Source: Methylobacterium sp. DB0501 (GTDB taxonomy: Bacteria; Pseudomonadota; Alphaproteobacteria; Rhizobiales; Beijerinckiaceae). From it: a stretch of DNA of 64,000 nucleotides. Position 1 is the first letter of the stretch, and each line of letters begins with the position of its first letter. Both the position numbers and the translations under genes were made by a program. Location of the stretch: NCBI RefSeq assembly GCF_011043735.1, contig NZ_JAAKGV010000005.1:243871-307870 (forward strand), in the 5' to 3' direction. This document shows positions 8,158-17,162 of this stretch, in pieces. A model generated the notes under the pieces. It was given only the letters and a program-made list of their open reading frames with translations, was not told where the DNA came from and made no database searches.

Positions 8158-10479
8158 TCACGGCGCGATCATCGCGCGGATGCGGGCCGCCAGGGCCTCC
8201 ACCGCGAAGGGCTTCGTCAGCACCGCCATGCCGGGTTCGAGCCGGCCGTCGGTGACGAGGGCGGTCTCGGCGAAGCCGGTGATGAACAGCACCTTCAGGT
8301 CCGGCCGGGCGACCCGGGCGGCATCGGCCAGCTGGCGCCCGTTCATGCCGCCGGGCAGGCCGACATCGGTCACCAGCAGGTCGATGCGCGCATCCGACTG
8401 GAGTACCCTCAGGCCCCCCGCCCCGTCGGCGGCCTCGATGGCGGTGTAGCCGAGATCGCTCAGCACGTCGGTCACCAGCATGCGCACGGTCGGCTCGTCG
8501 TCGACGATCAGCACCGTCTCGCCGGCCTCGGCCTGGGCCATCGGGCGCTTCTCGGGGTCGAGCCCGTCGTCTTCCGCCTCGCCGCGATGCCGCGGCAGGT
8601 AGAGGCACACCATCGTGCCGGCGCCGACCTCGGAGGTGATCCGGACCTGTCCCCCCGACTGCTTGGCGAAGCCGTAGATCATCGACAGGCCGAGGCCCGT
8701 GCCCGCCCCCAGGGGCTTGGTCGTGAAGAACGGGTCGAACGCCCGGGCGACGACCTCCGGGGGCATGCCGGTGCCGGTGTCGGTGACGCACAGCGACAGG
8801 TACTGCCCCTCCGGCATGTCCAGAGCCTCGGCCTGCCGGCGGTCGATCCAGCGGTTGCCCGTCTCGATGACGACCCGGCCGCCGTCGGGCATGGCGTCCC
8901 GGGCGTTGATGCACAGGTTCAGGAGCGCGTTCTCGAGCTGCGAGGGGTCGACCAGCGCCGGCCAGAGATCGTCCGCTCCGGCATGCCGCACATCGATCCC
9001 CGGTCCGACGGTGCGCTGGATCAGGTCGAGCATCCCGTCGACGAGCCGGTTCACGTCGACGGCCTTGGGCGCCAGCGTCTGGCGGCGCGAGAAGGCGAGA
9101 AGCCGATGGGTCAGCGCCGCGGCCCGCTTCGAGGCTCCCTGCGCGGCGGCGATGTACTTAGCGACGTCCTTGGACCGGCCCTGGCCGATGCGGGTCTCGA
9201 TCAGCTCCAGAGAGCCCGAGATGCCGGCGAGCAGGTTGTTGAAGTCGTGAGCGAGGCCGCCGGTGAGCTGGCCCACGGCCTCCATCTTCTGCGACTGGCG
9301 CAGCACCTCCTCCATGCGGGCGCGTTCCTCGCCGGCTTGCCGCAGGCTCTCGGCCGCGTCCCGCAGGTCCCGCGTCCGGTCCTCGACCCGCGCTTCCAGC
9401 GAGGCGTTGAGGCGGCGGATCTCGTCCTGCGTGCGCCGCTGCCGGAACGCCGCGAAGCCCAACAGGGCGGTCGCCAGCAGGCCGCCGCCGCAGACGAGCC
9501 CGATCTCCGGCAGCGCCGAGGCGCGCCGCGGGGAGAGGCGCTGCTCGAACGCCACCGTCCAGGTGCGGCCGCCCAGTTCGATCGTCGCCTCGCGGGTGAG
9601 CCGGCCGGCCACCGCAGCCGGATCCCGCGCCGACCGGTGCAGCAGCGTCGCCGGCCCCGGCGCGCCGTCGTAGATGGCGAACGCCGCATCCTCCTCGGCC
9701 TCGGCCGCCACGATGCTGTTGAACAGGTCGTCGGCCCGGAAGGCGCCGAAGACGAAGCCGAGATACCGCCGCCGCCGCTCCTCGACCTCGGCGGGCACCG
9801 TCCCGCCGGCATAGACCGGCATGGCGACGAGGAATCCGGCCTGCTTGTTGGCGTCGATCTCCTGCACGAGTTGGATCCGCGCCGAGGCGGCCGGCAGGCC
9901 GGTGTCGCGGGCGCGCTCGACCATGTCGCGCCGGACGGGATCGGACATCACGTCGTAGCCGATGGCGGCTTGGTTGCGCGCGTTCGGCGGCTCGGCGAAC
10001 AGGACCGGGCTGAGCAGCGGGTTGTCGCTCGGCGGGCGCACGCGGAATCCCGGCACGCCCAGGGTCTGCGCCCTCTCGGCGAAACGCTCACGCTCGGAGG
10101 CCGGGACGGCCGGGGTGAAGCCGATGCCGAGGAAGCCGGGATAGAGGGTCTGGAACTCGATCCGCTGCACGTAGGCCCGGAACTGCGCCAGCGTGACGGT
10201 GTCGGCGTGGGCGGCGAACAATCCGGCGCCGCCGCGCAGCAGGGCGGTGTAGGTGCGGAACTGGTCCTCGACCGTGCGCAGCTCGATGTCGGTGGCGTGC
10301 AGGAAGGTCAGGCGGTCGCGCATCTCCGCCGACCGCCAGATCAGGGCGGTGCTGAACCCCGTCGCGAGCAGGCCCGCCGCCAGGATCAGGTGCGGGATCC
10401 AGCGTGCCGCCCGCGGCGCCGGCGGGATCGGGGGCGCCGTCGTCTCTACAGGGGCCTGCGGTGGGGGAAGTTCGTGCAA
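8158..10479 (-). CDS. CHASE-domain membrane hybrid histidine kinase with receiver
   Basis: A 773-residue membrane sensor. A first transmembrane segment (about 27-47) leads into a periplasmic CHASE domain (about 70-290; note LRGGAGLFAAH and FLGIGFTPAVP). A second transmembrane segment is near 330-350, followed by a coiled coil (about 352-400), HisKA with His411 in GGLAHDFNNLL, HATPase_c (NLCINARDAMPDGG, DTGTGMP, FDPFFTTK, GTGLGLSM) and a receiver (about 650-773) with Asp705 in VTDVGLPGG and Lys in LTKPF. CHASE domains usually sense small extracellular molecules. There is no adjacent response regulator, so the output may pass through the fused receiver to a distant partner. It is divergent from a LysR gene 326 bases away. 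Confidence 0.9.
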   Translation of the reverse strand: MHELPPPQAPVETTAPPIPPAPRAARWIPHLILAAGLLATGFSTALIWRSAEMRDRLTFLHATDIELRTVEDQFRTYTALLRGGAGLFAAHADTVTLAQFRAYVQRIEFQTLYPGFLGIGFTPAVPASERERFAERAQTLGVPGFRVRPPSDNPLLSPVLFAEPPNARNQAAIGYDVMSDPVRRDMVERARDTGLPAASARIQLVQEIDANKQAGFLVAMPVYAGGTVPAEVEERRRRYLGFVFGAFRADDLFNSIVAAEAEEDAAFAIYDGAPGPATLLHRSARDPAAVAGRLTREATIELGGRTWTVAFEQRLSPRRASALPEIGLVCGGGLLATALLGFAAFRQRRTQDEIRRLNASLEARVEDRTRDLRDAAESLRQAGEERARMEEVLRQSQKMEAVGQLTGGLAHDFNNLLAGISGSLELIETRIGQGRSKDVAKYIAAAQGASKRAAALTHRLLAFSRRQTLAPKAVDVNRLVDGMLDLIQRTVGPGIDVRHAGADDLWPALVDPSQLENALLNLCINARDAMPDGGRVVIETGNRWIDRRQAEALDMPEGQYLSLCVTDTGTGMPPEVVARAFDPFFTTKPLGAGTGLGLSMIYGFAKQSGGQVRITSEVGAGTMVCLYLPRHRGEAEDDGLDPEKRPMAQAEAGETVLIVDDEPTVRMLVTDVLSDLGYTAIEAADGAGGLRVLQSDARIDLLVTDVGLPGGMNGRQLADAARVARPDLKVLFITGFAETALVTDGRLEPGMAVLTKPFAVEALAARIRAMIAP

Positions 10480-10805
10480 CGGAAAGACCAGACGGATGGA
10501 GCGGCCTGCCGGGCCGGTCCGGCGGTGGCATGCGGGCGCATGATGGCGTCATAGGGGCAGTTTCGCGAGCCGGATCCGGCCGAGCGCCGCGAACCGTCGA
10601 CAGGCTTTTCGGGACGGGTTCCCCGCGACCGGGGCGGCCATCCGGCCCGGAACGCCGCCCGATCGCGTCGCGGTCGGACGGCGGTCCGGGTTTTCGATTT
10701 TGCCGCATTCTCTTCGACGAACCGGTATCCACTTCGTCGGACAATGCTCCGGCCGGCGGCATCGCCGCCGCCGGCGCGTCCCACCGAGCCCCCGAGGCCG
10801 CGACC
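10480..10805. other. divergent intergenic region
   Basis: A 326-base space between the start of the CHASE kinase (minus) and the LysR gene (plus). It must hold both promoters. A small AT-richer patch (GTTTTCGATTTTGCCGC, about 10689-10705) is a possible promoter core for the LysR gene. No clear gene was found. Confidence 0.4.
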
Positions 10806-11765
10806 ATGAACCCGCTCCGCCGCATGCTGCCGTCCAACCACGCCCTGTTCGTGTTCGAGGCGGTGGCGCGCAACAGGGGCTTCACCCGGGCGGCGGCGGA
10901 GCTGAACGTGACCCAGCCGGCGGTCAGCAAGGCGATGGCGCAGCTCGAGCGCCATCTCGGCGTTCGCCTCGTCGACCGCTCGGGCGACGGCATCGCGCTG
11001 ACCGAGGACGGGGCGATCCTCTACCGCCGGGTGGCGGACGGCTTCCGGGGCATCGAGGCGGCGCTCCGCGAGATCGACATCCGCCGCACCGGCATCGACA
11101 CGGTCACGCTCTCCCTGTCCTCGGCCTTCACCACCCACTGGCTGATGCCGCGCATCAACACCCTGCAGGAGGCGTTCCCGTCGGTCGATTTCCGCTTCCA
11201 GCTGATCCCCGGCGCGCTCGCCGGCCCGGTCGACGACGTCGATCTCGGCATGCGCTTCGTCGAGGGCCCCGACCTCGACCACGAGGCCGTGTTCCTGATG
11301 AACGAGGTGATGCTGCCGGTCTGCAGCCCGGCCTACCTCGCCGGCCGGGACGCCGCGACGGAGGCGGGCGGCGGCCGCACCACCTTCGTGAACCTCACGG
11401 CCACCTCGCCGATGTGGACCGGCGGCGTGGATCCGGGGCCGGACTGGAACGGCTCGCGCGCCTCGCTCAACTTCTCCGACTATGCGGTGGTGCTGCAGGC
11501 CGCCCTGCTCGGCCAGGGCGTCGCGCTCGGCTGGGCCAGCGTGGTCTCGCACTGGCTCGCCACCGGCGACCTCGTGCCGGCCGCGCCCCGCCTCACCCGC
11601 ACGGCGCGGATGTGCCAGCTCATCCACCTGCGCTCGCGGCCCCTGCGCCGCTCCGTCGCCGCCGTGCGCGACTGGATCGCCGAGGAGATGCGCGCCGATA
11701 TCGCGAAGGTCGACCGGCTCTATCCGGAGCTGGGCCTGAGCCGGGCGTGCTTCGCCACCCCATAA
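10806..11765 (+). CDS. LysR-family (GcvA-like) transcriptional regulator
   Basis: A 319-residue LysR regulator. The N-terminal winged helix-turn-helix spans about residues 10-70 (FTRAAAELNVTQPAVSKAMAQLE), followed by a substrate-binding effector domain typical of the GcvA subgroup (LSSAFTTHWLMPRI, LGQGVALGW). ATG at 10806 aligns with the usual LysR N terminus; the longer upstream frame is noise. It stands 104 bases before the polyamine-type ABC transporter operon on the same strand, so it probably controls that operon. The effector is unknown, presumably the transported compound. Confidence 0.88.
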   Translation: MNPLRRMLPSNHALFVFEAVARNRGFTRAAAELNVTQPAVSKAMAQLERHLGVRLVDRSGDGIALTEDGAILYRRVADGFRGIEAALREIDIRRTGIDTVTLSLSSAFTTHWLMPRINTLQEAFPSVDFRFQLIPGALAGPVDDVDLGMRFVEGPDLDHEAVFLMNEVMLPVCSPAYLAGRDAATEAGGGRTTFVNLTATSPMWTGGVDPGPDWNGSRASLNFSDYAVVLQAALLGQGVALGWASVVSHWLATGDLVPAAPRLTRTARMCQLIHLRSRPLRRSVAAVRDWIAEEMRADIAKVDRLYPELGLSRACFATP

Positions 11766-11869
11766 CCTGGAGTTATGAACCCGCGGATTCTTTCGACATT
11801 GAACAGGCGCGGCGCTTTTGTGAGCATCCGGTCCATCGGCGGCACCGGACGCGAAGGCGGCACCCTACG

Positions 11870-12994
11870 ATGGCGGCAGCGGGATCGAATTCGGGCGTGA
11901 GCGGCGGAGCGCTCGCCGGCGGCAGCGTCGGGGTGTCGATCCGCAACGCGACCCGGCGCTACGGCGCCTTCACGGCCCTCGACGACGTCTCGCTCGACGT
12001 CGCGCCGGGCGAGTTCCTGTCCCTCCTCGGGCCGTCGGGCTCGGGCAAGACCACGCTGCTCGGCATCCTCGGCGGCTTCATCGTGCCCTCCGCCGGCAGC
12101 GTCCATTTCGGCGGAACCGACGTGACGGTCCTGCCGCCGCACAAGCGCGACATCGGCGTGGTCTTTCAGAACTACGCCCTGTTCCCGCACCTGAGCGTCG
12201 CCGAGAACGTCGCCTTCCCGCTGCGGGCCCGGCGCGAGCCCAAGGCCTCCTGGGGGGCCCGGGTGGCGGAGGCGCTCGCGATGGTGGAACTGGCCGGCTA
12301 CGAGGACAGGGCGATCTCGCAGCTCTCCGGCGGCCAGCGCCAGCGCGTGGCGCTCGCCCGCGCCATCGTGTTCCGGCCGCGGCTGATCCTGATGGACGAG
12401 CCGCTCTCGGCCCTCGACAAGCACCTGCGCGAGACGATGCAGATCGAGCTGCGGCGCCTGCACCGGCAGCTCGAAGCCACCATCATCTACGTCACCCACG
12501 ACCAGCGCGAGGCGCTGACGATGAGCGACCGCATCGCGATCCTGCGCGGCGGGCGCCTCGCCCAGGTCGACACGCCCGAGCGCCTGCACGACCGGCCGAC
12601 GAGCGCCTTCGTGGCGAGCTTCATCGGCGAATCGACCCTGGTGCCGGTGACCCGCGCCGGCGCGGATGCCGTCGCGCTCGGATCCACCCCCTTGCGCAGC
12701 GCCCGGCCCCTGCCGGCGGGCGAGGCCCTGCTCCTCGCGATCCAGACCGAGAAGCTGATCGTGGCGGGCGAGGCGTCGGCGGACGGCTACAACCGCCTCA
12801 CGGGCCGGGTGACCGACGTCGTCTACCAGGGCGAGAGCCTGCGGGTGTTCGTCGCCCTCGATCACGGGCCGGAGATCTCCCTGCGCCAGCCGGCCCACCA
12901 TGCCGGGCGCCTCGCGATTCCCGCCCCTGGCGGGGCAATCACCGCCCTCCTCCACCCGCAGGACACGATCGTCGTCCCGGCGGAGCCCGCCTGA
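11870..12994 (+). CDS. ABC transporter ATP-binding protein, PotA-type (polyamine/opine family)
   Basis: A 374-residue ATPase. Walker A GPSGSGKTT is at 54-62, the Q loop is in VVFQNYALFPHLSV, the signature LSGGQRQR is near 152, Walker B is LILMDEP, with a switch His in VTHDQREAL. A C-terminal TOBE-type domain (about 270-374) is typical of PotA/spermidine-putrescine ATPases. It energises uptake through the two permeases encoded at 16293-17956. It is the first gene of an operon whose three following genes are not transporter permeases, an unusual split. The ATG at 11870 has little ribosome-binding sequence; a GTG at 11897 is an alternative start. Confidence 0.9.
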   Translation: MAAAGSNSGVSGGALAGGSVGVSIRNATRRYGAFTALDDVSLDVAPGEFLSLLGPSGSGKTTLLGILGGFIVPSAGSVHFGGTDVTVLPPHKRDIGVVFQNYALFPHLSVAENVAFPLRARREPKASWGARVAEALAMVELAGYEDRAISQLSGGQRQRVALARAIVFRPRLILMDEPLSALDKHLRETMQIELRRLHRQLEATIIYVTHDQREALTMSDRIAILRGGRLAQVDTPERLHDRPTSAFVASFIGESTLVPVTRAGADAVALGSTPLRSARPLPAGEALLLAIQTEKLIVAGEASADGYNRLTGRVTDVVYQGESLRVFVALDHGPEISLRQPAHHAGRLAIPAPGGAITALLHPQDTIVVPAEPA

Positions 12995-13028
12995 CCCCTC
13001 CCCTCTCCACCGTCGCAAAGGACAATCC

Positions 13029-13760
13029 ATGCCTGCTCCCGCCCTCGATACCTTCAAGATCCTCACCTTCGACGTCGTCGGCACCCTGATCGACTTCGAG
13101 AAGGGCATCCTCGACCATCTGCGCGCCGTCTCCCGCCGCAGCCCTGAGGAGTTGAGCGACGCCCGGATCTTCGCCTCCTACCTCAAGGGCCGCGAGTTGA
13201 ACTACGAGCGGTCGAGCGAGGTCTTCGCCGACGTCTACCGCCACGTCGCCAAGGAACTCGGCTTCCCGAATTCCGACGCCGATGCCGACGCGTTCCAGCT
13301 CTCGGTTCTGCGCTGGCCGGCCTTCTCGGATTCGGTCGCGGCGCTCAAGCGCCTGCGCAAGCATTACCGGCTCGTCGCGATGACGAATGCCGACCGTTCG
13401 GCCTTCTCGTTCTATTCCCACACCCTCGGGATGCCGTTCCACGACAGCGTGACCTACGACGATACCGGCGTCGCCAAGCCGAACCCGCAGTTCTTCGCCT
13501 TCAACCGCGGCCGGCAATCGGCCCTCGGCTACAAGCAGAGCGACATACTCCACGTCGCCCAGAGCCAGTACCACGACATCGGCATCGCCCGGGACCTCGG
13601 CTACACCGTCTGCTGGATCGAGCGCCGCCAGGGCCTGGAGGGCTTCGGCGGCACGCCCGAGCCCGAGCGGCTGACGAAGCCCGACTATCACTTCCCGACG
13701 CTCGAGAAGCTCGCCGACGCCGCCGATGCGGCCTTCGCCGCCACCCGGCAGGCGGCCTGA
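13029..13760 (+). CDS. HAD-superfamily hydrolase, 2-haloacid dehalogenase-like
   Basis: A 243-residue HAD protein. The nucleophile Asp15 sits in FDVVGTLID. The +2 position is Val, not the Asp that acts as general acid in HAD phosphatases, so it resembles type II haloacid dehalogenases (D-x-x-G-T). Motif II is in AMTNADRSAF, and the later KPNPQFF and AQSQYHDIGIARDLG motifs are conserved. ATG at 13029 is preceded by AAAGGA. It lies between the ABC ATPase and the FAD oxidoreductase, with only two bases to the latter, so it is cotranscribed. Its substrate is unknown; cleavage of a C-N or C-X bond in the imported compound is speculation. Confidence 0.8.
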   Translation: MPAPALDTFKILTFDVVGTLIDFEKGILDHLRAVSRRSPEELSDARIFASYLKGRELNYERSSEVFADVYRHVAKELGFPNSDADADAFQLSVLRWPAFSDSVAALKRLRKHYRLVAMTNADRSAFSFYSHTLGMPFHDSVTYDDTGVAKPNPQFFAFNRGRQSALGYKQSDILHVAQSQYHDIGIARDLGYTVCWIERRQGLEGFGGTPEPERLTKPDYHFPTLEKLADAADAAFAATRQAA

Positions 13761-13762
13761 CC

Positions 13763-15064
13763 ATGGAAGCCCTCCCGAAGCCTCCGGCCGCCTCGCTCTG
13801 GGCCGCTCGCGCGGTGCCGGCCGGACGCTTCGGGCCGCTCGATCGCGACGTCCAGGCGGATGTCGCGATCGTCGGCGGCGGCTATACCGGGCTGTCGGCG
13901 GCCCTGGCGCTGGCGGAGCGCGGCGAGCGGGCGGTGGTGCTGGAGGCCAACGCGATCGGCTGGGGCGCCAGCGGGCGCAACGGCGGCGTCGTCTCGGCGA
14001 AGTACCGCCCGTCGTTCCAGGCGATCGCGAGCCGCCACGGGCTCGGCGTCGCCAAGCGCATGCACGCCATCGCGTATGCCTCGGTCGAGACCCTGGAACG
14101 GCTGATCGACGAGCACGGCATCGCGGACGCGAATTACGCCCGGGTCGGCCAGCTCAAATGCGCCCACACGCCCGCCACCCTGGCGGCGACGATCGCCGAC
14201 GGCGAGTGGATGCGCCGGGAGATGGGCGACGCGTCCGTCTCGGTCCTGTCCCGCGATGCGGTGGCGGCGGAGACCGGCTCGCAGGATTTCGTCGGCGGCG
14301 TGCTCTCGGCGAAGGCCGGGGGGCTGCATCCGCTCAACTACGCAAGGGGTCTGGCCCGGGCGGCGTCGGACAAGGGCATCGCGATCCACGAGGCGAGCCC
14401 GGCGCTGCGCTTCCACCGCGAGGCGGGCGGCATCCGGGTCGAGACGCCGGGCGGCTCGGTGCGGGCGCGCCAGGTGATCGTGGCGACGAACGGCTACACC
14501 GACCTCACCGGGGCGGGCTCGGCCCTTCGCACCCGCCTGATCCCGTTCCGCAGCGCGATCCTGGCCACCGAACCTCTGTCCGACAACCTGCGCGCCGCGA
14601 TCCTGCCGAGCCGGCGGATCTACGTCGAGACGCGGCGGATGATGCGCTGGTTCCGCATGGTCGATGGCCGCATGGTGTTCGGCGGCCGCGGCGCCTTCGG
14701 GCGCCACGATTCCGAGGCCGCCTTCGCCACCCTGCGGCGGGCGATGGTGCGCACCTTCCCGGCGCTCGCCGATACGCCGGTGGCCTATCGCTGGTCGGGC
14801 CTCGTCGGGATGACCCTCGACGCGCTGCCGCATGTCGGCCGGCTCGACGACCGGGTCAGCTTCGCCATGGGCTACAACGGCGCCGGGGTCGCGATGTCGA
14901 GCCATCTCGGTGGCTTGGCAGCCGCGTTCGCCCTCGGCGAGAGCCCGGACGTCGCTTTGCTCGGTGCCGGCAGCTTCCAGCCCGTGCCGTTCTACGGCTT
15001 GCGCGAGCCGGTGATCCGGCTCGTCGCCGGCTGGTACCAGTTCCTGGACGCAATCGGCCGCTGA
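13763..15064 (+). CDS. FAD-dependent amine oxidoreductase, PuuB/DAO family
   Basis: A 433-residue flavoprotein of the DadA/PuuB (gamma-glutamylputrescine oxidase) family. The dinucleotide-binding motif VAIVGGGYTGLSAALALAERG spans residues 34-54; GASGRNGGVVSAKYRP and the C-terminal GLVGMTLDALPHVG/MGYNGAGVAMS motifs are typical. It probably oxidises a primary or secondary amine (polyamine or derivative) to an aldehyde or imine, with electrons going to oxygen or a quinone. It starts two bases after the HAD gene and 31 bases before the binding-protein gene, inside the importer operon. This suggests the transported solute is an amine that is oxidised on entry. Confidence 0.85.
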   Translation: MEALPKPPAASLWAARAVPAGRFGPLDRDVQADVAIVGGGYTGLSAALALAERGERAVVLEANAIGWGASGRNGGVVSAKYRPSFQAIASRHGLGVAKRMHAIAYASVETLERLIDEHGIADANYARVGQLKCAHTPATLAATIADGEWMRREMGDASVSVLSRDAVAAETGSQDFVGGVLSAKAGGLHPLNYARGLARAASDKGIAIHEASPALRFHREAGGIRVETPGGSVRARQVIVATNGYTDLTGAGSALRTRLIPFRSAILATEPLSDNLRAAILPSRRIYVETRRMMRWFRMVDGRMVFGGRGAFGRHDSEAAFATLRRAMVRTFPALADTPVAYRWSGLVGMTLDALPHVGRLDDRVSFAMGYNGAGVAMSSHLGGLAAAFALGESPDVALLGAGSFQPVPFYGLREPVIRLVAGWYQFLDAIGR

Positions 15065-15095
15065 GGCGGCCTGCAACAACAGAGGAGAAGTCGAG

Positions 15096-16136
15096 ATGGC
15101 GTCACTGCTTCGTTGGACCGCCCTGGCCTGCCTCCTCGGCACGGCCGCACCGGCCCTCGCCGCCGAGCAGATCACCTTCGTGTCGCAGGGCGGCGCCTAC
15201 CAGCAGGCCCAGACGAAGGCGATTCTCGATCCGGCCGCCAAGGCGCTCGGCATCACGATCAACCAGGACAGCGCCCCCGACGCCTGGCCGGTGATCCGCA
15301 CCCAGGGCGCGACCGGCAAGCCGACCTGGGACGTGGTCGATACCCCGACCCAGGATTGCGTGCGCGGCGGCAAGGCCGGGCTGATCGAGAAGCTCGACTT
15401 CTCGAAGATCCCGAATGCCGCCGCGATCCCGGCCTCGTACAAGACCGAGTACTCGGTTCCCTACGAGTTCTATTCGAGCGTCCTGGCCTACAACAAATCC
15501 AAGTACGGCAAGAACCCGCCGCAGGGCTGGGCCGACTTCTGGGACGTGAAGAAGTTCCCGGGCGCCCGCGCCCTGCGCAACCATCCCCTCGCGACTCTCG
15601 AGGCCGCTTTGATGGCCGACGGCGTGGCGCCCGACAAGCTCTATCCCCTCGACGTCGACCGGGCCTTCCGCAAGCTCGAGGCGATCAAGCCGCACATCTC
15701 GGTCTGGTGGACCTCCGGCGGCCAGTCGGCGCTCCTGATCCAGGGCGGCGAGGTCGACATGGAGATGATGTGGAACGGCCGCGTCTCGGCGGTGATGGAG
15801 GCCGGCGCGGATGCCGATTACACCTACAACCAGGGCATCCTGCAGAACACCTCGCTCTGCATCCTGAAGAACGCCCCGAACCTCGCGACTGCCGTGAAGT
15901 TCGTCAACGAGGCGATTGACCCGAAGCTCCAGGCCAACCTGCCGCTCAACATCCCCTACGGCCCCGGCAACCCGGCGGCCTTCGACACCGGCATCATCCC
16001 GGCCGCGCTGGCCGCCAAGCTGCCGAGCGCGCCCGACAACGCCAAGAAGCAGGCGGTACTCTCGGCCGAGTGGTGGACCTCCGAGGCCGGCGAGGCGGCG
16101 CTGAAGCGCTGGGCGGATTTCGTGCAGAAGAAGTAA
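15096..16136 (+). CDS. ABC transporter periplasmic substrate-binding protein, PotD-like
   Basis: A 346-residue extracellular solute-binding protein (family 1/PotD type) with a clear Sec signal peptide (residues 1 to about 23, ending ALAAE). The mature part contains ITFVSQGGAYQQAQ, WDVVDTPTQDCVRGG and GGEVDMEMMWNGR, a pattern typical of spermidine/putrescine- and amino-acid-derivative binding proteins. It delivers substrate to the two permeases downstream. AGAGGAGAAG just upstream of the ATG is a strong ribosome binding site, fitting the high expression usual for binding proteins. The ligand is not determinable from sequence. Confidence 0.9.
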   Translation: MASLLRWTALACLLGTAAPALAAEQITFVSQGGAYQQAQTKAILDPAAKALGITINQDSAPDAWPVIRTQGATGKPTWDVVDTPTQDCVRGGKAGLIEKLDFSKIPNAAAIPASYKTEYSVPYEFYSSVLAYNKSKYGKNPPQGWADFWDVKKFPGARALRNHPLATLEAALMADGVAPDKLYPLDVDRAFRKLEAIKPHISVWWTSGGQSALLIQGGEVDMEMMWNGRVSAVMEAGADADYTYNQGILQNTSLCILKNAPNLATAVKFVNEAIDPKLQANLPLNIPYGPGNPAAFDTGIIPAALAAKLPSAPDNAKKQAVLSAEWWTSEAGEAALKRWADFVQKK

Positions 16137-16142
16137 GCGCGA

Positions 16143-16250
16143 CGCTTCAGGGTTCTCTTCCGGAAGCGTGGTTCCCCTCTCCCGCCCGGCTTTCGCCGGG
16201 TTCCTTTCCCCGCAGAGGGGGGAGGGTTCAGGGCGGCGCCCGTCTCGCCT
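16143..16250. repeat. intergenic REP-like compound hairpin
   Basis: Between the binding protein and first permease genes. ACGCTTC pairs with GAAGCGT (about 16142-16169). CCCGGC-TTTC-GCCGGG forms a tight hairpin at 16185-16200, flanked by CCCCTCTCCC and GAGGGGGGAGGG arms. Similar CCCCTCTCCCGCC...AGAGGGGG blocks occur at 47824-48010. It could act as an mRNA-stabilising element that keeps binding-protein levels above permease levels. Confidence 0.6.
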
Positions 16251-16292
16251 TGGTCGTCATCGTCCCGCTGACATCGTCCCGGACACCCCGCC

Positions 16293-17162
16293 ATGACCCC
16301 ATCCAGCCCCGCCCTGCGGCGGCACGAGCGGCGCGAACAGATGCTCGTCCTCGCGCTGCTCAGCCCCGCCCTCGCGGTCGTCGCGGCGCTCCTCGTGGTG
16401 CCGCTCGCCTGGCTCGCCGTGCAGTCGGTCACCAGCGACGGGGCGTTCACGCTCGAGCATTACCGGCGCTTCCTCACCGAGGACATCTACTGGCGCAGCT
16501 TCCTGCTCACCTTCCGGATCGCGCTGACCGTCACGGTGCTGGCGGTGCTCCTCGGCTATCCCGTCGCCTACGCCGCGGCCACCTTGCCGCGGCGCTGGAG
16601 CGTCGTGGTGCTCGGCCTGGTGATCCTGCCGTTCTGGACCAGCGTGCTGGTGCGCGCCTATGCCTGGATGGTGCTGCTGCAGCGCCGCGGCCTGGTGAAC
16701 GGGATGCTCCAGGGCCTCGGCCTCACCGACCAGCCGATCGCGCTCATCAACAACGAGTTCGGCACGGTGCTGGCCACCCTGCACATCCTCCTGCCCTTCA
16801 TGGTGCTGCCGCTCTACGCCACGATGCAGCGCATCCCCCGCGACCTGATGCTGGCCGGCGCCAGCCTCGGCGGCGGCCCCCTCCACGTCTTCCTGCGTGT
16901 GTTCCTGCCGCTCTCGATGCCGGGCGTCGTCGCCGGCACGGTGCTGGTCTTCGTGCTGGCGCTCGGCTTCTACATCACGCCGGAGCTGCTCGGCGGCGGA
17001 CGCACCTTCATGGTGTCGATGCTGGTGAGCCGCAACGTCGAGATCTACAACCAATGGGGCGCGGCGAGCGCCATCGGGGTCGTGCTGCTGGTGTGCGTGG
17101 CCGCCCTGTTCTGGCTCGCCTCCCGGGTGGTCCCCCTCGAACGCATCATGGGAGCCCGCTGA
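16293..17162 (+). CDS. ABC transporter permease, PotB-type
   Basis: A 289-residue inner-membrane permease with about six transmembrane helices. The cytoplasmic EAA-like loop, which docks the ATPase, is near residues 187-212 (AGASLGGGPLHVFLRVFLPLSMPG). Family length and layout match PotB/binding-protein-dependent type I permeases. Its stop overlaps the next permease start by one base, so the two are translationally coupled and form the heterodimeric channel. A REP-like hairpin precedes it. Confidence 0.9.
   Translation: MTPSSPALRRHERREQMLVLALLSPALAVVAALLVVPLAWLAVQSVTSDGAFTLEHYRRFLTEDIYWRSFLLTFRIALTVTVLAVLLGYPVAYAAATLPRRWSVVVLGLVILPFWTSVLVRAYAWMVLLQRRGLVNGMLQGLGLTDQPIALINNEFGTVLATLHILLPFMVLPLYATMQRIPRDLMLAGASLGGGPLHVFLRVFLPLSMPGVVAGTVLVFVLALGFYITPELLGGGRTFMVSMLVSRNVEIYNQWGAASAIGVVLLVCVAALFWLASRVVPLERIMGAR

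Noticed and set aside
10446..11627. A 393-codon minus-strand frame over the LysR gene
   Set aside because: Antisense of a well-supported LysR gene; composition is Arg/Glu/Gly-rich noise.
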